64,000 nucleotides of DNA from Azotobacter vinelandii (lineage in GTDB: Bacteria; Pseudomonadota; Gammaproteobacteria; Pseudomonadales; Pseudomonadaceae): NCBI RefSeq assembly GCF_001571105.1, contig NZ_BCTD01000007.1, one strand, 5' to 3'. Shown piece after piece: positions 8,952 through 18,352 of the stretch. Each line of letters begins with the position of its first letter. The first letter of the stretch is position 1. Both the position numbers and the translations under genes were made by a program. The notes beneath the pieces were generated by a model that was not told the DNA's origin, did not search any database, and saw nothing but the letters and a program-made list of their open reading frames with translations.

Positions 8952-10889
8952 TCAGCCCTTCCTGTTCAGCATGATGTCGCCCGCGTCACTGATGACGAAG
9001 GTCCAGCCATCGAGCACGTGGCACGTGAAGAAGTCTTCTTCGAGAATCGCGGGACCGGCCGCATGGTCGCCCGGCGCCAGTTCGGCCAGGCGATAGACCG
9101 GGATGTCGATGCGTCCCTGGCCGCGGGTCAGCACCTGGCGCATGCCGGCGGCGCCGGCGGCCTGGCTTGCGGCGAAGCGCGCGGTCTTGCCGGCTTCGCT
9201 GCGCAGCGGCTTGACAGCGCGCAGGCCCAGCTCCACCGCCCTGGCCTGCGCCAGTTCGGCCGGGAAAGCGGCGCCGTCGGCGACCGGGAAGCGCAGTTCG
9301 CGGCCGTCTTCCAGCTCGCCCGCCAGCCAGGCCTGCACTTCGTACTGACCTTCGGCGAAGCCCTCGGCGAACATGTCGCGCGCCGCCTTGCGGCCGAGTT
9401 CGGCCAACGCCTCGTCCACGCCCCTGGCGCTGCGCTCGTCGACCGCGACCGCGTAACGCTGCGAGATATCGCAGGCGCCGATGCCGAAGGCGCTGAACAC
9501 CGCCGCCAGCTTGGGCACGGCGACCCGGCCGATGCCGGCCTTCTCCGCCACGCCGCAGGCGTTGAGCGGCCCGGCGCCGCCGAAGGCGAGCATCACCGTG
9601 TCCTTGGAGATCCGGGTGAAGCGATGCAGCTCGGCGGCGATCTTTTCCTCGTAGGCGTTCGCCATCTGCAGCAGCGCCTCGTCGAGCGAGAGGCCCAGCG
9701 GCTCGGCGATGTTGACGCTGACCGCGCTGGCGGCGCGGTCCAGGTCCAGCGCCATGCCGCCGCCGAAGTAGGACGCGGGGTCGAAGATGCCGCGCAGCAG
9801 GCTGGCGTCGGTGATCGTCGCCTCCTTGCCGCCACGCCCGAAGGCGGCCGGTCCCGGCACCGCGCCCACGCTTTCCGGGCCGATCGCGATGTGCTTGTCG
9901 CGCACCTTGAAGATCGAGCTGCCGCCCGCGCCGGCGCTGACGATCTCGCACAGCGGGAAGGACACGCTGATGCCCTCGACGTGGCCGCGCTGTACCTCGG
10001 CGACCACGCCGTCGAGGCACTGGGCGATGTCGGTGGTGGTGCCGCCGACGTCGATGGCGACCATGTCGGACAGGCCGTAGAGCCTGGAGAAGGACTTCAT
10101 GCCCTCCATGCCGCCGCGCGGCCCGGAGCTGTAGGTCTTGATCGCCACCGTCTTGGCGACGCGCGAGGCGTCGCCGTCGTTGCGGAAGATCAGCAGCGGA
10201 TTCTTGGTGCGGTAGGCGCGCAGGCGGTTCTCGGCGTTGAACAGGAATGCCTCGGTCGCCGGGTGCAGGAAGGAATTGATCAGCGCCGTCCAGGTACGCC
10301 GCAGCGGATCGCGGTCCGTCGTCAGGTCGCTGCCGTAGAGCACCGGCACCGCGCCCAGCAGGTGCCGCGGGTACTTGCGCAGCACCACCTTGCGGAAAGC
10401 CTCCTCGATCTCGCGGAAGGCGCTGCCGCCGAAGCTCACCACCAGGCGGTTGGCGCCGGTGGCGGTGAGCCGGTTGATCGCCCTCACCACCTCGACGTCG
10501 GCATCCGCGCCGCGCACGGCGGCGGCGTCGAGGAACTCCACGCGGTCGCCGACCAGCGCTTCGTATACCTCCGGGTCGTGTTCGGCCAGGCGCGCCGGCA
10601 GTTCGCGGTCGCCGGCGTCGACGATGAGGCCGAGCCGTGGTCCCTTGCGTTCGCAGATGGCGTTGGTGCCCTGCGTCGTCGAATAGCGGATGAGGTCGAC
10701 CTCTTCGAGCAGCCGCGCCACGTCCGGCTTGTCGTAGAGCACGCCGGACGCCTTCTGCAGGCCTTCGAAGAAACACTTGCTCAGGTCGTAGGGCGTGGTC
10801 AGCACCTTGGTTTTCCTGATTCCGTCGTCGGTCATGATGCATATATCGGTGAGCGTGCCACCGTTATCGATGTTTATCTGTAATGTCAT
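8952..10889 (-). CDS. apcA: Acetophenone carboxylase-like alpha subunit, hydantoinase A ATPase family (ApcA-like)
   Basis: A 645-residue hydantoinase A-family protein (about 70 kDa), first gene of the five. The start MTLQINIDNGG at 10889 has GGAGG 8 bases upstream; a longer frame from 10934 has no ribosome site. Blocks seen: DNGGTLTD at residues 8-15, IRYSTTQGTNAICERKGPRLGLI, MVAIDVGGTTTDIAQ, AGAGGSSIFKV, IGPESVGAVPGPAAFGRGG and LAFGGAGPLNACGVAE. The first loop reads D-N-G-G-T-L-T-D, unlike D-I-G-G-T-F-T-D of the paralogue apcC, so the two ATPases have diverged and probably phosphorylate different partners. A sigma54 promoter lies about 150 bp upstream. Confidence 0.88.
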   Translation of the reverse strand: MTLQINIDNGGTLTDICIMTDDGIRKTKVLTTPYDLSKCFFEGLQKASGVLYDKPDVARLLEEVDLIRYSTTQGTNAICERKGPRLGLIVDAGDRELPARLAEHDPEVYEALVGDRVEFLDAAAVRGADADVEVVRAINRLTATGANRLVVSFGGSAFREIEEAFRKVVLRKYPRHLLGAVPVLYGSDLTTDRDPLRRTWTALINSFLHPATEAFLFNAENRLRAYRTKNPLLIFRNDGDASRVAKTVAIKTYSSGPRGGMEGMKSFSRLYGLSDMVAIDVGGTTTDIAQCLDGVVAEVQRGHVEGISVSFPLCEIVSAGAGGSSIFKVRDKHIAIGPESVGAVPGPAAFGRGGKEATITDASLLRGIFDPASYFGGGMALDLDRAASAVSVNIAEPLGLSLDEALLQMANAYEEKIAAELHRFTRISKDTVMLAFGGAGPLNACGVAEKAGIGRVAVPKLAAVFSAFGIGACDISQRYAVAVDERSARGVDEALAELGRKAARDMFAEGFAEGQYEVQAWLAGELEDGRELRFPVADGAAFPAELAQARAVELGLRAVKPLRSEAGKTARFAASQAAGAAGMRQVLTRGQGRIDIPVYRLAELAPGDHAAGPAILEEDFFTCHVLDGWTFVISDAGDIMLNRKG

Positions 10890-11040
10890 GCCGCATTTCC
10901 TCCGCCATCTGTTCTTGGATTGGAATGTTGTCAATGTCGGTCGTCGGTATGGATGTTTCCCGGCTCGCCGAGTCCGCTCGCGCCGCCGGATGTTCGGTGT
11001 ATCCGAAACAGCGTGAGCGGACTCTTCATCGATACTTATC

Positions 11041-11055
11041 GCAACGGCTGTGCCA
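11041..11055 (-). promoter_or_regulatory. Sigma54 (-24/-12) promoter of the carboxylase operon
   Basis: On the minus strand the sequence is TGGCAC-AGCCG-TTGC, an exact match to the conserved -24 and -12 elements with the required 5-bp gap (GG to GC spacing correct), and it is preceded by C as in the extended consensus. The predicted transcription start is near 11029, about 140 nt before apcA. The gene immediately upstream encodes a sigma54 activator, which supports the call. Confidence 0.85.
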
Positions 11056-11371
11056 GTTTTTTGCGCTTCTTTTTGTTTTCTTAATTTATTGTTTTTAAAG
11101 GTAAAAATTAATTAACACCGATTTCGGTGGAGTCGTCGGCGTCTGCTTTCGCGAATATCCGTTCGAATTCCGGTTGGATTTGTGCGACGCAATATGAGGA
11201 AGTTGCCGTATATTCAGGCGAGCGGTTTTCGATGCGCTGTCGAATATATGAATGGCGACGGCGAAGCCGCTCGGAGAAGTTCCACGGGCGAGTGGCTCGA
11301 GTTCGGCGAAGAGGCTAGGGAAGTTGCGTGTCGCCGATATCGAGGCATGGCGGGCGGACACTTTGGCGACA

Positions 11372-11391
11372 GGGCCGGAAGCCTCCGGCCC
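11372..11391 (-). terminator. Hairpin after the regulator gene
   Basis: Perfect inverted repeat GGGCCGGA / TCCGGCCC around a 4-nt loop, 41 bp after the regulator stop codon. There is no T-tract on the minus strand, so it may be a weak or Rho-assisted end that separates regulator and operon transcripts. Confidence 0.45.
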
Positions 11392-11432
11392 CGGGCGGGG
11401 ACGGAGGCGGGGCGAGCGGGGAAGGGGTGGGC

Positions 11433-13451
<2,019 letters not shown>

Positions 13452-13684
13452 GTTCGTCTCCTTTGACCGCGTCGCCGCCTCGGTGAGCGCGGCGCTCGGT
13501 TCTCTCTTGTATTTTTTATGACCCGCCGCGAAGCCGTTCCCGAGTCCGGCGCCGGGTTTGCCGGTCGCTCGGCCGGGTGCGTTTGCAAGCCGGTTCCGGA
13601 CATGGAGCAATATGTGCGCCAACGCCCGTCGCCGGCCTGCGTGGCGGCCGAAGCGGAGCGGCCGGCCGTTCGCGTCCGGAACGG

Positions 13685-13727
13685 GCGTTCGATTGTCGGG
13701 CGCCGCTGCGTTCGAAAATCGAACGCA
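13685..13727. promoter_or_regulatory. Tandem dyads, candidate activator-binding (UAS) sites
   Basis: A perfect dyad at 13707-13727 (TGCGTTCGA, 3-nt spacer AAA, TCGAACGCA) and a degenerate copy at 13685-13703 (GCGTTCGA, 3-nt spacer, TCGGGCGC; 6 of 8 paired positions). Their centres are 23 bp apart, about two helical turns, and the perfect one is centred about 144 bp before the predicted start of the CobW transcript. This is the usual layout of enhancer sites for a sigma54 activator. Binding by the neighbouring regulator is inferred. Confidence 0.65.
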
Positions 13728-13834
13728 CGTCGGTACGAATTCCCGCTGGGCGCGGGGTCTTTCGCACGGGCCGGGAGGCGCGGTGCGGCCGCCTGCCGGC
13801 GTGCCGGGGGTTTTTGCCGGCGGTCGCCGGGGCC

Positions 13835-13849
13835 TGGCCCGGCCTTTGC
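13835..13849 (+). promoter_or_regulatory. Sigma54 (-24/-12) promoter of the CobW-family gene
   Basis: TGGCCC-GGCCT-TTGC, preceded by C and followed by T: one mismatch (C for A in the -24 box) to the consensus and correct spacing. The predicted start is near 13861, leaving a 40-nt leader with a GGAGG ribosome site before the ATG at 13901. Confidence 0.7.
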
Positions 13850-13900
13850 TGTCGGTTCCAGGCGCCAAGCTCGGAAACCACCCACGACACCGGAGGCACC

Positions 13901-15154
13901 ATGCCCAGTCCCGTTGCGGAGCGCCCCGTCGGGCGCATTCCGGTCAGCCTGCTCACCGGCTTTCTCGGCGCAGGCAAGACGACCCTGTTGAAGCAGTTGA
14001 TGAAGGACCCCGCGATGGCGGGCAGCGTGCTGTTGATCAACGAGTTCGGCGAGGTCGGTATCGACCATCACCTGGTCGACAGGCTCGACGAGCACACCCT
14101 GCTGCTCGACTCCGGGTGCATCTGCTGCAGCGTGCAGGGCGATCTGGTGCGGGCCCTGCGGGAACTCCACCAGCGCTTTTCCCGGCGGGAAATCCCCGCG
14201 CTTTCCCGCGTGCTCATCGAGACGACCGGGCTCGCCGACCCGGTTCCCCTCGTCGGTACGCTGATGGAGGAGCGCTTCGTCGCGGCGCGCTACCTGTGCG
14301 ACGGCGTGCTGACGGTCGTCGACGCGGAACACGGTCTCGATCAGTTGGGCCGCTATCGCGAGGCCGTGCGCCAGGTAGCCATGGCCGACCGCCTGCTGAT
14401 CGGCAAGGGCGACCTTTGCGATGCCGCGACCCGGACGCGGCTGGAGGCGAAACTCGCCGCTCTCAACCCCACGGCGCTCCGTCTGGAGGTGCGCCACGGC
14501 AAGGTGCCGGCGGATCGGCTGTTCGGCGGCGGCATCTACGCCGCCGCCGGAAAGTCGCCCGACGTCGCCCGCTGGCTGATGGACGAGCGCGGACGCTATC
14601 GGCCGCTGGCGGCGCCGGCCGGCCTGGCGCATGGAGCGGCCGTGCAGCGGCGCCTGCACGTCGAGCGGCATGGCGACGGCGTCTCGTCCTTCGTCGTGCG
14701 CTTCGAGGCGCCGGTCCCGTGGCCGGGTTTCGCGGTGTCGCTCGGGCGCATCCTGGCGGCGCACGGGCAACGGCTGCTGCGGGTGAAGGGCTTGATGGCG
14801 GTGGCCGGCGATCCACAGCCGCATGTCATCCAGTGCGTGCAGGACGCGGCCTATCCGCCCGTACGGCTCCCGGCCTGGCCCGCCGATGGCGCTTTCGCCG
14901 ACCGCTGCGGGCGATTGGTGTTCATCGCGCGGGATCTCGAGCCGGCGGCGGTCGAGAGCATCCGCGAGGCGCTGACTGACCTTCCCGGCACGGCAGCGGC
15001 CATGCGCATGGCCGCTGCCCGGCCCCTGCTGCCCACGCGCTGCTGGCTCGGCCGGCACATGCCGGTCGGCTCCGAGCGGGACATCGAACTCGATGCCTGG
15101 TTTGTCCGCCCGAAGCGTTTCGCGAAACGCCCCGTCATCGGCACGTGCGACTGA
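13901..15154 (+). CDS. CobW/COG0523-family metal-chaperone GTPase
   Basis: A 417-residue P-loop GTPase. Walker A GFLGAGKTT at 20-28, the metal-binding CxCC motif (GCICCSVQGD, C73, C75, C76), the ETTGLADP switch region and a C-terminal CobW domain (about 250-380, RLLRVKGLMAVAGDPQPHVIQCV). The usual NKxD guanine motif reads GKGD near residue 169. Family members deliver Zn, Co or Ni to target enzymes. Start at 13901 has CGGAGG upstream. It diverges from the sigma54 regulator and has its own sigma54-type promoter, which suggests induction together with the carboxylase and a role in loading zinc into ApcB or another metal site of that enzyme. The target is inferred from context only. It lacks the His-rich linker of many zinc chaperones. 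Confidence 0.88.
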   Translation: MPSPVAERPVGRIPVSLLTGFLGAGKTTLLKQLMKDPAMAGSVLLINEFGEVGIDHHLVDRLDEHTLLLDSGCICCSVQGDLVRALRELHQRFSRREIPALSRVLIETTGLADPVPLVGTLMEERFVAARYLCDGVLTVVDAEHGLDQLGRYREAVRQVAMADRLLIGKGDLCDAATRTRLEAKLAALNPTALRLEVRHGKVPADRLFGGGIYAAAGKSPDVARWLMDERGRYRPLAAPAGLAHGAAVQRRLHVERHGDGVSSFVVRFEAPVPWPGFAVSLGRILAAHGQRLLRVKGLMAVAGDPQPHVIQCVQDAAYPPVRLPAWPADGAFADRCGRLVFIARDLEPAAVESIREALTDLPGTAAAMRMAAARPLLPTRCWLGRHMPVGSERDIELDAWFVRPKRFAKRPVIGTCD

Positions 15155-15181
15155 ATCTTGCCGTCGAGCCGCCGGAGGGGC

Positions 15182-16006
15182 TCAGGCGCGCTCCAGCTCC
15201 CCGGCAGCGAACGGCGGCGGGCGTCGTGGCCAGTCCAGCGCCAGTTTCTCGAACTCGCGCGCCAGCAGGCTGGCGACCAGCAGGTCGCGCAGCCAGCGGC
15301 GGTCGGCCGGGATCACGTACCAGGGCGCGGCGGGACTGTGGCTGGCGGCCAGCACCGCGGCCCAGCGCGCCTGGCGCTCGGCGAACCGGCGGTGCGCGGC
15401 GAGATCGCCGGCGGCCAGCTTCCAGCGCTTGTCCGGGCGCTCCAGGCGTCGGCGCAGGCGACGTTTCTGCTCGGCGCGGGATATCTGCAGGTAGCACTTG
15501 AGCGGCTGGATGCCGTGGGCGACGAGGCGCGCCTCGAACGCCTCGATCCGCGCCAGGCGGCCGGGCAGCTCGGCGTCGCCGCACAGGCCGTCCAGCGGGT
15601 CGCTGACCAGCGCCTCGTAATGGCTGCGGTCGAACACCCCGAGCTGGCCGGGCGCGGGCAGGCGCCGGCGGTAGCGCCAGAGGAAGTCGTGGCGGCGCTC
15701 GCCGGCATCTGGCGGCTGGAAGTCGTGGACCGCCAGGGCGAGCGGATCGAGGCCGGCCAGCACACGGCGGATCACGCCATCCTTGCCGGAACAGTCCGGT
15801 CCCTGCAGGACCAGCAGCAGGGCGCTGCGGCGGTTGGCGCGCAGCATAGTCGAGCGCCGGCGCAGCCAGTCCCGGAGCGCCGCCAGGCGGACGGCGGCAT
15901 CGGCCTTGTCCAGTCCGAAGCGGTGTGCCGGATCGCCGTCCAGCGGCGCTTCCGGGGTGCACAGGCAGGCGTCGAGGAGCGCATCGGGCAGGCGCGGCAC
16001 GGGCAT
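15182..16006 (-). CDS. Polyphosphate kinase 2 family protein
   Basis: A 274-residue PPK2-family kinase, which moves phosphate between polyphosphate and nucleotides. Walker A is GPDCSGKDG at 69-77, followed by the conserved FQPP (96-99), a Walker B-like GVFDRSHYE (123-131) and the lid with basic residues (EQKRRLRRRLERPDKRWKL). The length fits the one-domain class. The ATG at 16006 abuts a GAGGA sequence with no spacing; the GTG two codons later (16000) has proper 6-bp spacing and may be the true start. It follows yejK by 13 bp on the same strand and ends 27 bp from the convergent CobW gene. Nucleotide preference cannot be read from the sequence. Confidence 0.88.
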   Translation of the reverse strand: MPVPRLPDALLDACLCTPEAPLDGDPAHRFGLDKADAAVRLAALRDWLRRRSTMLRANRRSALLLVLQGPDCSGKDGVIRRVLAGLDPLALAVHDFQPPDAGERRHDFLWRYRRRLPAPGQLGVFDRSHYEALVSDPLDGLCGDAELPGRLARIEAFEARLVAHGIQPLKCYLQISRAEQKRRLRRRLERPDKRWKLAAGDLAAHRRFAERQARWAAVLAASHSPAAPWYVIPADRRWLRDLLVASLLAREFEKLALDWPRRPPPFAAGELERA

Positions 16007-16019
16007 TCCTCGCGCGGGC

Positions 16020-17033
16020 CTACTGGCCGTCCTTGCGGCGCTTGAGCTGGTCCTTCAACTGGCTCGGCACCTGGCGGATAGTCAGGGTGTCGTGCTCCTC
16101 GTCGTATTCGACCCGCGAACCCAGCAGGTGCGCCTCGAAGCTGATCGACAGGCCCTCGGCGCGGCCGGTGAAGCGGCGGAACTGGTTGAGGGTGCGCTTG
16201 TCCGGCGGGATTTCCGGCGACAGGCCGTAGTCCTTGTTGCGGATGTGTTCGTAGAAGGCTCGCGGGCGCTCCTCGTCGATCAGCCCGGACAGTTCCTCCA
16301 GGGCGATCGGCGCGCCGAGGCGGGCCTGGGTACTGGCGTAGTCGACCAGTGCGCTGGTCTTCTCGCGGGCCTCTTCCTCGGCCAGGTCCTCGCTCTCGAC
16401 GAAGTCGCTGAAGGCCTTGAGCAGGGTGCGCGTCTCGCCGGGCGCGTCGACGCCCTCGCGACAGCCGATGAAGTCGCGGAAGTAGTCCGAGACCTTCTTG
16501 CCGTTCTTGCCCTTGATGAAGGAGATGTACTGCTTCGACTGCCGGTTATTGCGCCACTCGGAGAGATTGATCCGCGCCGCCAGGTGCAGTTGGGCGAGAT
16601 CCAGGTGCTTGGCCGGCGCTACCTCCAGGGTTTCGGTGACGGTCACTCCCTCGCTGTGATGGAGCAGGGCGATGGCCAGGTACTCGGTCATGCCCTGCTG
16701 GTAGTGGGCGAACAGTACGTGGCCGCCGCTGGACAGGTTGGACTCCTCCATCAGCGTCTTCAGGTGCTCCACGGCCTGGCGGCTGAACGCGGCGAAACTC
16801 TGCGCACCCTCCAGATAGGCGCTCAGCCAGCCGCTGAAGGGGTAGGCGCCGGACTCCTCCTGGAACAGTCCCCAGGCCTTGCCCTGCTTGGCGTTGTAGC
16901 TGTCGTTGAGGTCGACGAGCAGGTTCTCCAGCGCCTGCGACTCGGCCAGCTCGGAATCGCGGGCGTGCAGCACGGCGGGGCTGCCGTCGGGTTTCTTCTC
17001 GATCAGATGAACGATGCAGTGGCGTATCGGCAC
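16020..17033 (-). CDS. yejK: Nucleoid-associated protein YejK (NdpA)
   Basis: A 337-residue member of the YejK/NdpA family, abundant nucleoid proteins that bind double-stranded DNA. It starts with GTG at 17033, giving the typical MPIRHCIVHLIEKK opening. Family blocks seen include GWLSAYLEG, GGHVLFAHYQQGMTEYLAIALLHHSEGV, HLDLAQLHLAARINLSEWR, YISFIKGKNGKKVSDYFRDFIGC and the basic C-terminus LKDQLKRRKDGQ. Length is normal. It is probably cotranscribed with the downstream PPK2 gene (13-bp gap). Confidence 0.93.
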   Translation of the reverse strand: MPIRHCIVHLIEKKPDGSPAVLHARDSELAESQALENLLVDLNDSYNAKQGKAWGLFQEESGAYPFSGWLSAYLEGAQSFAAFSRQAVEHLKTLMEESNLSSGGHVLFAHYQQGMTEYLAIALLHHSEGVTVTETLEVAPAKHLDLAQLHLAARINLSEWRNNRQSKQYISFIKGKNGKKVSDYFRDFIGCREGVDAPGETRTLLKAFSDFVESEDLAEEEAREKTSALVDYASTQARLGAPIALEELSGLIDEERPRAFYEHIRNKDYGLSPEIPPDKRTLNQFRRFTGRAEGLSISFEAHLLGSRVEYDEEHDTLTIRQVPSQLKDQLKRRKDGQ

Positions 17034-17181
17034 GGCGGTCTCGGGCAGTGAGAAAAGGATGCGGCAGTTTACCCGAGGCGGTGGGAAGAGGGCGGGGCGC
17101 CGTTCCGGCGAAGATGCGTGGAAGCGGAAGAGGCGTGCGGTCCGGCCAGCGCTGGCGCCGGGGCGGACGGTTCGCGGTGTG

Positions 17182-17202
17182 GAGCCCGCGTCCTGCGGGC
17201 TC
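17182..17202 (-). terminator. Hairpin after a small membrane-protein gene
   Basis: Perfect stem GAGCCCGC / GCGGGCTC with a 5-nt loop, 13 bp after the minus-strand stop at 17215. No T-tract follows on either strand, so termination strength is doubtful. Confidence 0.4.
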
Positions 17203-17214
17203 TAGCGAGTATGT

Positions 17215-17430
17215 CTAGCGTCTTCTTCTCTTCGTGGCGCGCTCCAGCCGCTGCAGGTGCTCCCAGGCCTGCTGCTGCGCGGCGAATTCCTGACGGGCCC
17301 ACAGATCGTCCTGCGAGCCGTCGAGTCGATATGGCGCCCTCGCTCGCGTCCAGCGATTCAGATACAGCCTCCGGCCAAGCAGGGCGCAACCCAGTAACGC
17401 AAGGATAAGAGTGGTGCTGATCGTGAACAT
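17215..17430 (-). CDS. Small single-pass membrane protein, unknown function
   Basis: A 71-residue protein starting MFTISTTLILALLGCALLGRRLYLNRW: one N-terminal transmembrane helix (about 3-20) followed by a basic, Gln/Arg-rich cytoplasmic tail ending ATKRRRR. The ATG at 17430 has GGAG 8 bases upstream, which favours it over a longer frame that starts at 17520. Codon use looks normal for this genome. I do not recognise a family. Confidence 0.6.
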   Translation of the reverse strand: MFTISTTLILALLGCALLGRRLYLNRWTRARAPYRLDGSQDDLWARQEFAAQQQAWEHLQRLERATKRRRR

Positions 17431-17550
17431 CGTTCGCTCTCCGTTGCGGGATGTTCTGTAACTGTAGCAGGCGATCGCCGGGGCCACGGCGCAGCCGGCG
17501 GCTCGTCGGGCGGGTTCCACGCCGCCCGGATCGATTCTGCCGGGGCGGGT

Positions 17551-18252
17551 TCAGGCGGAGGTTTCGGTGGTGGCTGGATAGCGCAATCTTTCGACCAGCG
17601 CCGGCAGTTCGCGCATGTCGTGCAGCAGATGCTCGACTCCCAGTTCACGCAGGATCTCGCCCTGTTCCGGGGGAATGTGGCTGGCGCCGAGGAAGCCGAT
17701 CACCCGCATGCCGGCGGTAAGGGCAGCGGTGGCTCCGGTAGCGCTGTCTTCGACGACCAGGCAGCGTTGCGGCTCCACGCCCGCCGTGCCGGCCGCCAGC
17801 AGGTAGAGGTCCGGCGCCGGCTTGGGGCGCTTGACCAGGTCGGCGCCGAACACGCCCACATCGACCCGCTCGGTCAGCCCGGTGCGTTGCAGGGCGTAGT
17901 GCACCGCCTCGCTCTGGCTGTTGGAGGCGACCGCCAGCGGCAGGTCGATCGCGCAGAGCGCCTCGCGCACGTGGGGAATGGCCTGCACCTCGGCGCGGAT
18001 GATCGCCTCGGCGCGGCGGCGTACGTTGGGGTGGAAGTCGGCCGGCAGGTCGAGGCCGAAATGCGCGGCGACCCGGGCAATGATGTCGCGGCTCTGCAGG
18101 CCGAAGGTGCCGGCCAGCAGCACGTCCAGCTCGTGTTCCGGCACCAGCGCGGCGAGCGCCTCGCGGACCACGCGGCCGGTGATGATTTCACTGTCGATCA
18201 GCACGCCGTCGCAATCGCAGATCAGTAGGTCGATATGGCTGGTTCGGGTCAT
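17551..18252 (-). CDS. HAD-superfamily hydrolase, phosphoglycolate phosphatase/beta-PGM-like
   Basis: A 233-residue HAD subfamily IA phosphatase. Motif I DLLICDCDGVLIDSE gives the nucleophile and acid Asp pair (D-x-D); motif II is AVASNS; motif III uses the Lys in VKRPKPAPD; motif IV is VVEDSATG with Glu-Asp. The helical cap between residues 20 and 85 fits the C1 type. The start MTRTSHID at 18252 has AAGAGG upstream and is preferred to a start 18 codons earlier. It resembles YieH-like sugar-phosphate phosphatases, but the substrate is unknown. Confidence 0.88.
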   Translation of the reverse strand: MTRTSHIDLLICDCDGVLIDSEIITGRVVREALAALVPEHELDVLLAGTFGLQSRDIIARVAAHFGLDLPADFHPNVRRRAEAIIRAEVQAIPHVREALCAIDLPLAVASNSQSEAVHYALQRTGLTERVDVGVFGADLVKRPKPAPDLYLLAAGTAGVEPQRCLVVEDSATGATAALTAGMRVIGFLGASHIPPEQGEILRELGVEHLLHDMRELPALVERLRYPATTETSA

Positions 18253-18352
18253 ACGCGGGCCTCTTTGGCGAGTTCGTTTTCCAGTATCCGAAGACGGTCC
18301 GTGCATATAACCCGGCCGGAGGGACAGTGCGCAAGGCTCCTTGGATGGCAGG

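Larger units (their letters stand above)
10890..11432. other. Regulatory gap upstream of the carboxylase operon
   Basis: A 543-bp non-coding stretch between the regulator gene and apcA. From the apcA side it holds a leader of about 140 nt, the sigma54 promoter at 11041-11055, a strongly AT-rich tract at about 11060-11115 that could bend or bind IHF, a sequence at 11158-11178 whose left half (TCCGTTCGA) matches 8 of 9 bases of the dyad found upstream of the CobW gene, and a hairpin at 11372-11391 just after the regulator stop codon. No gene is supported. Confidence 0.6.
13452..13900. other. Divergent regulatory gap between the regulator and CobW genes
   Basis: A 449-bp non-coding stretch. It contains tandem dyads at 13685-13703 and 13707-13727 and a sigma54 promoter at 13835-13849 reading toward the CobW gene. 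I see no clear sigma70 or sigma54 promoter for the regulator gene on the minus strand. No gene is supported. Confidence 0.55.

Noticed and set aside
4020..10883. Very long open frames (700-800 codons) on the plus strand opposite the carboxylase genes
   Set aside because: They are antisense shadows of high-GC codon bias; the minus-strand proteins match known families and have ribosome sites.
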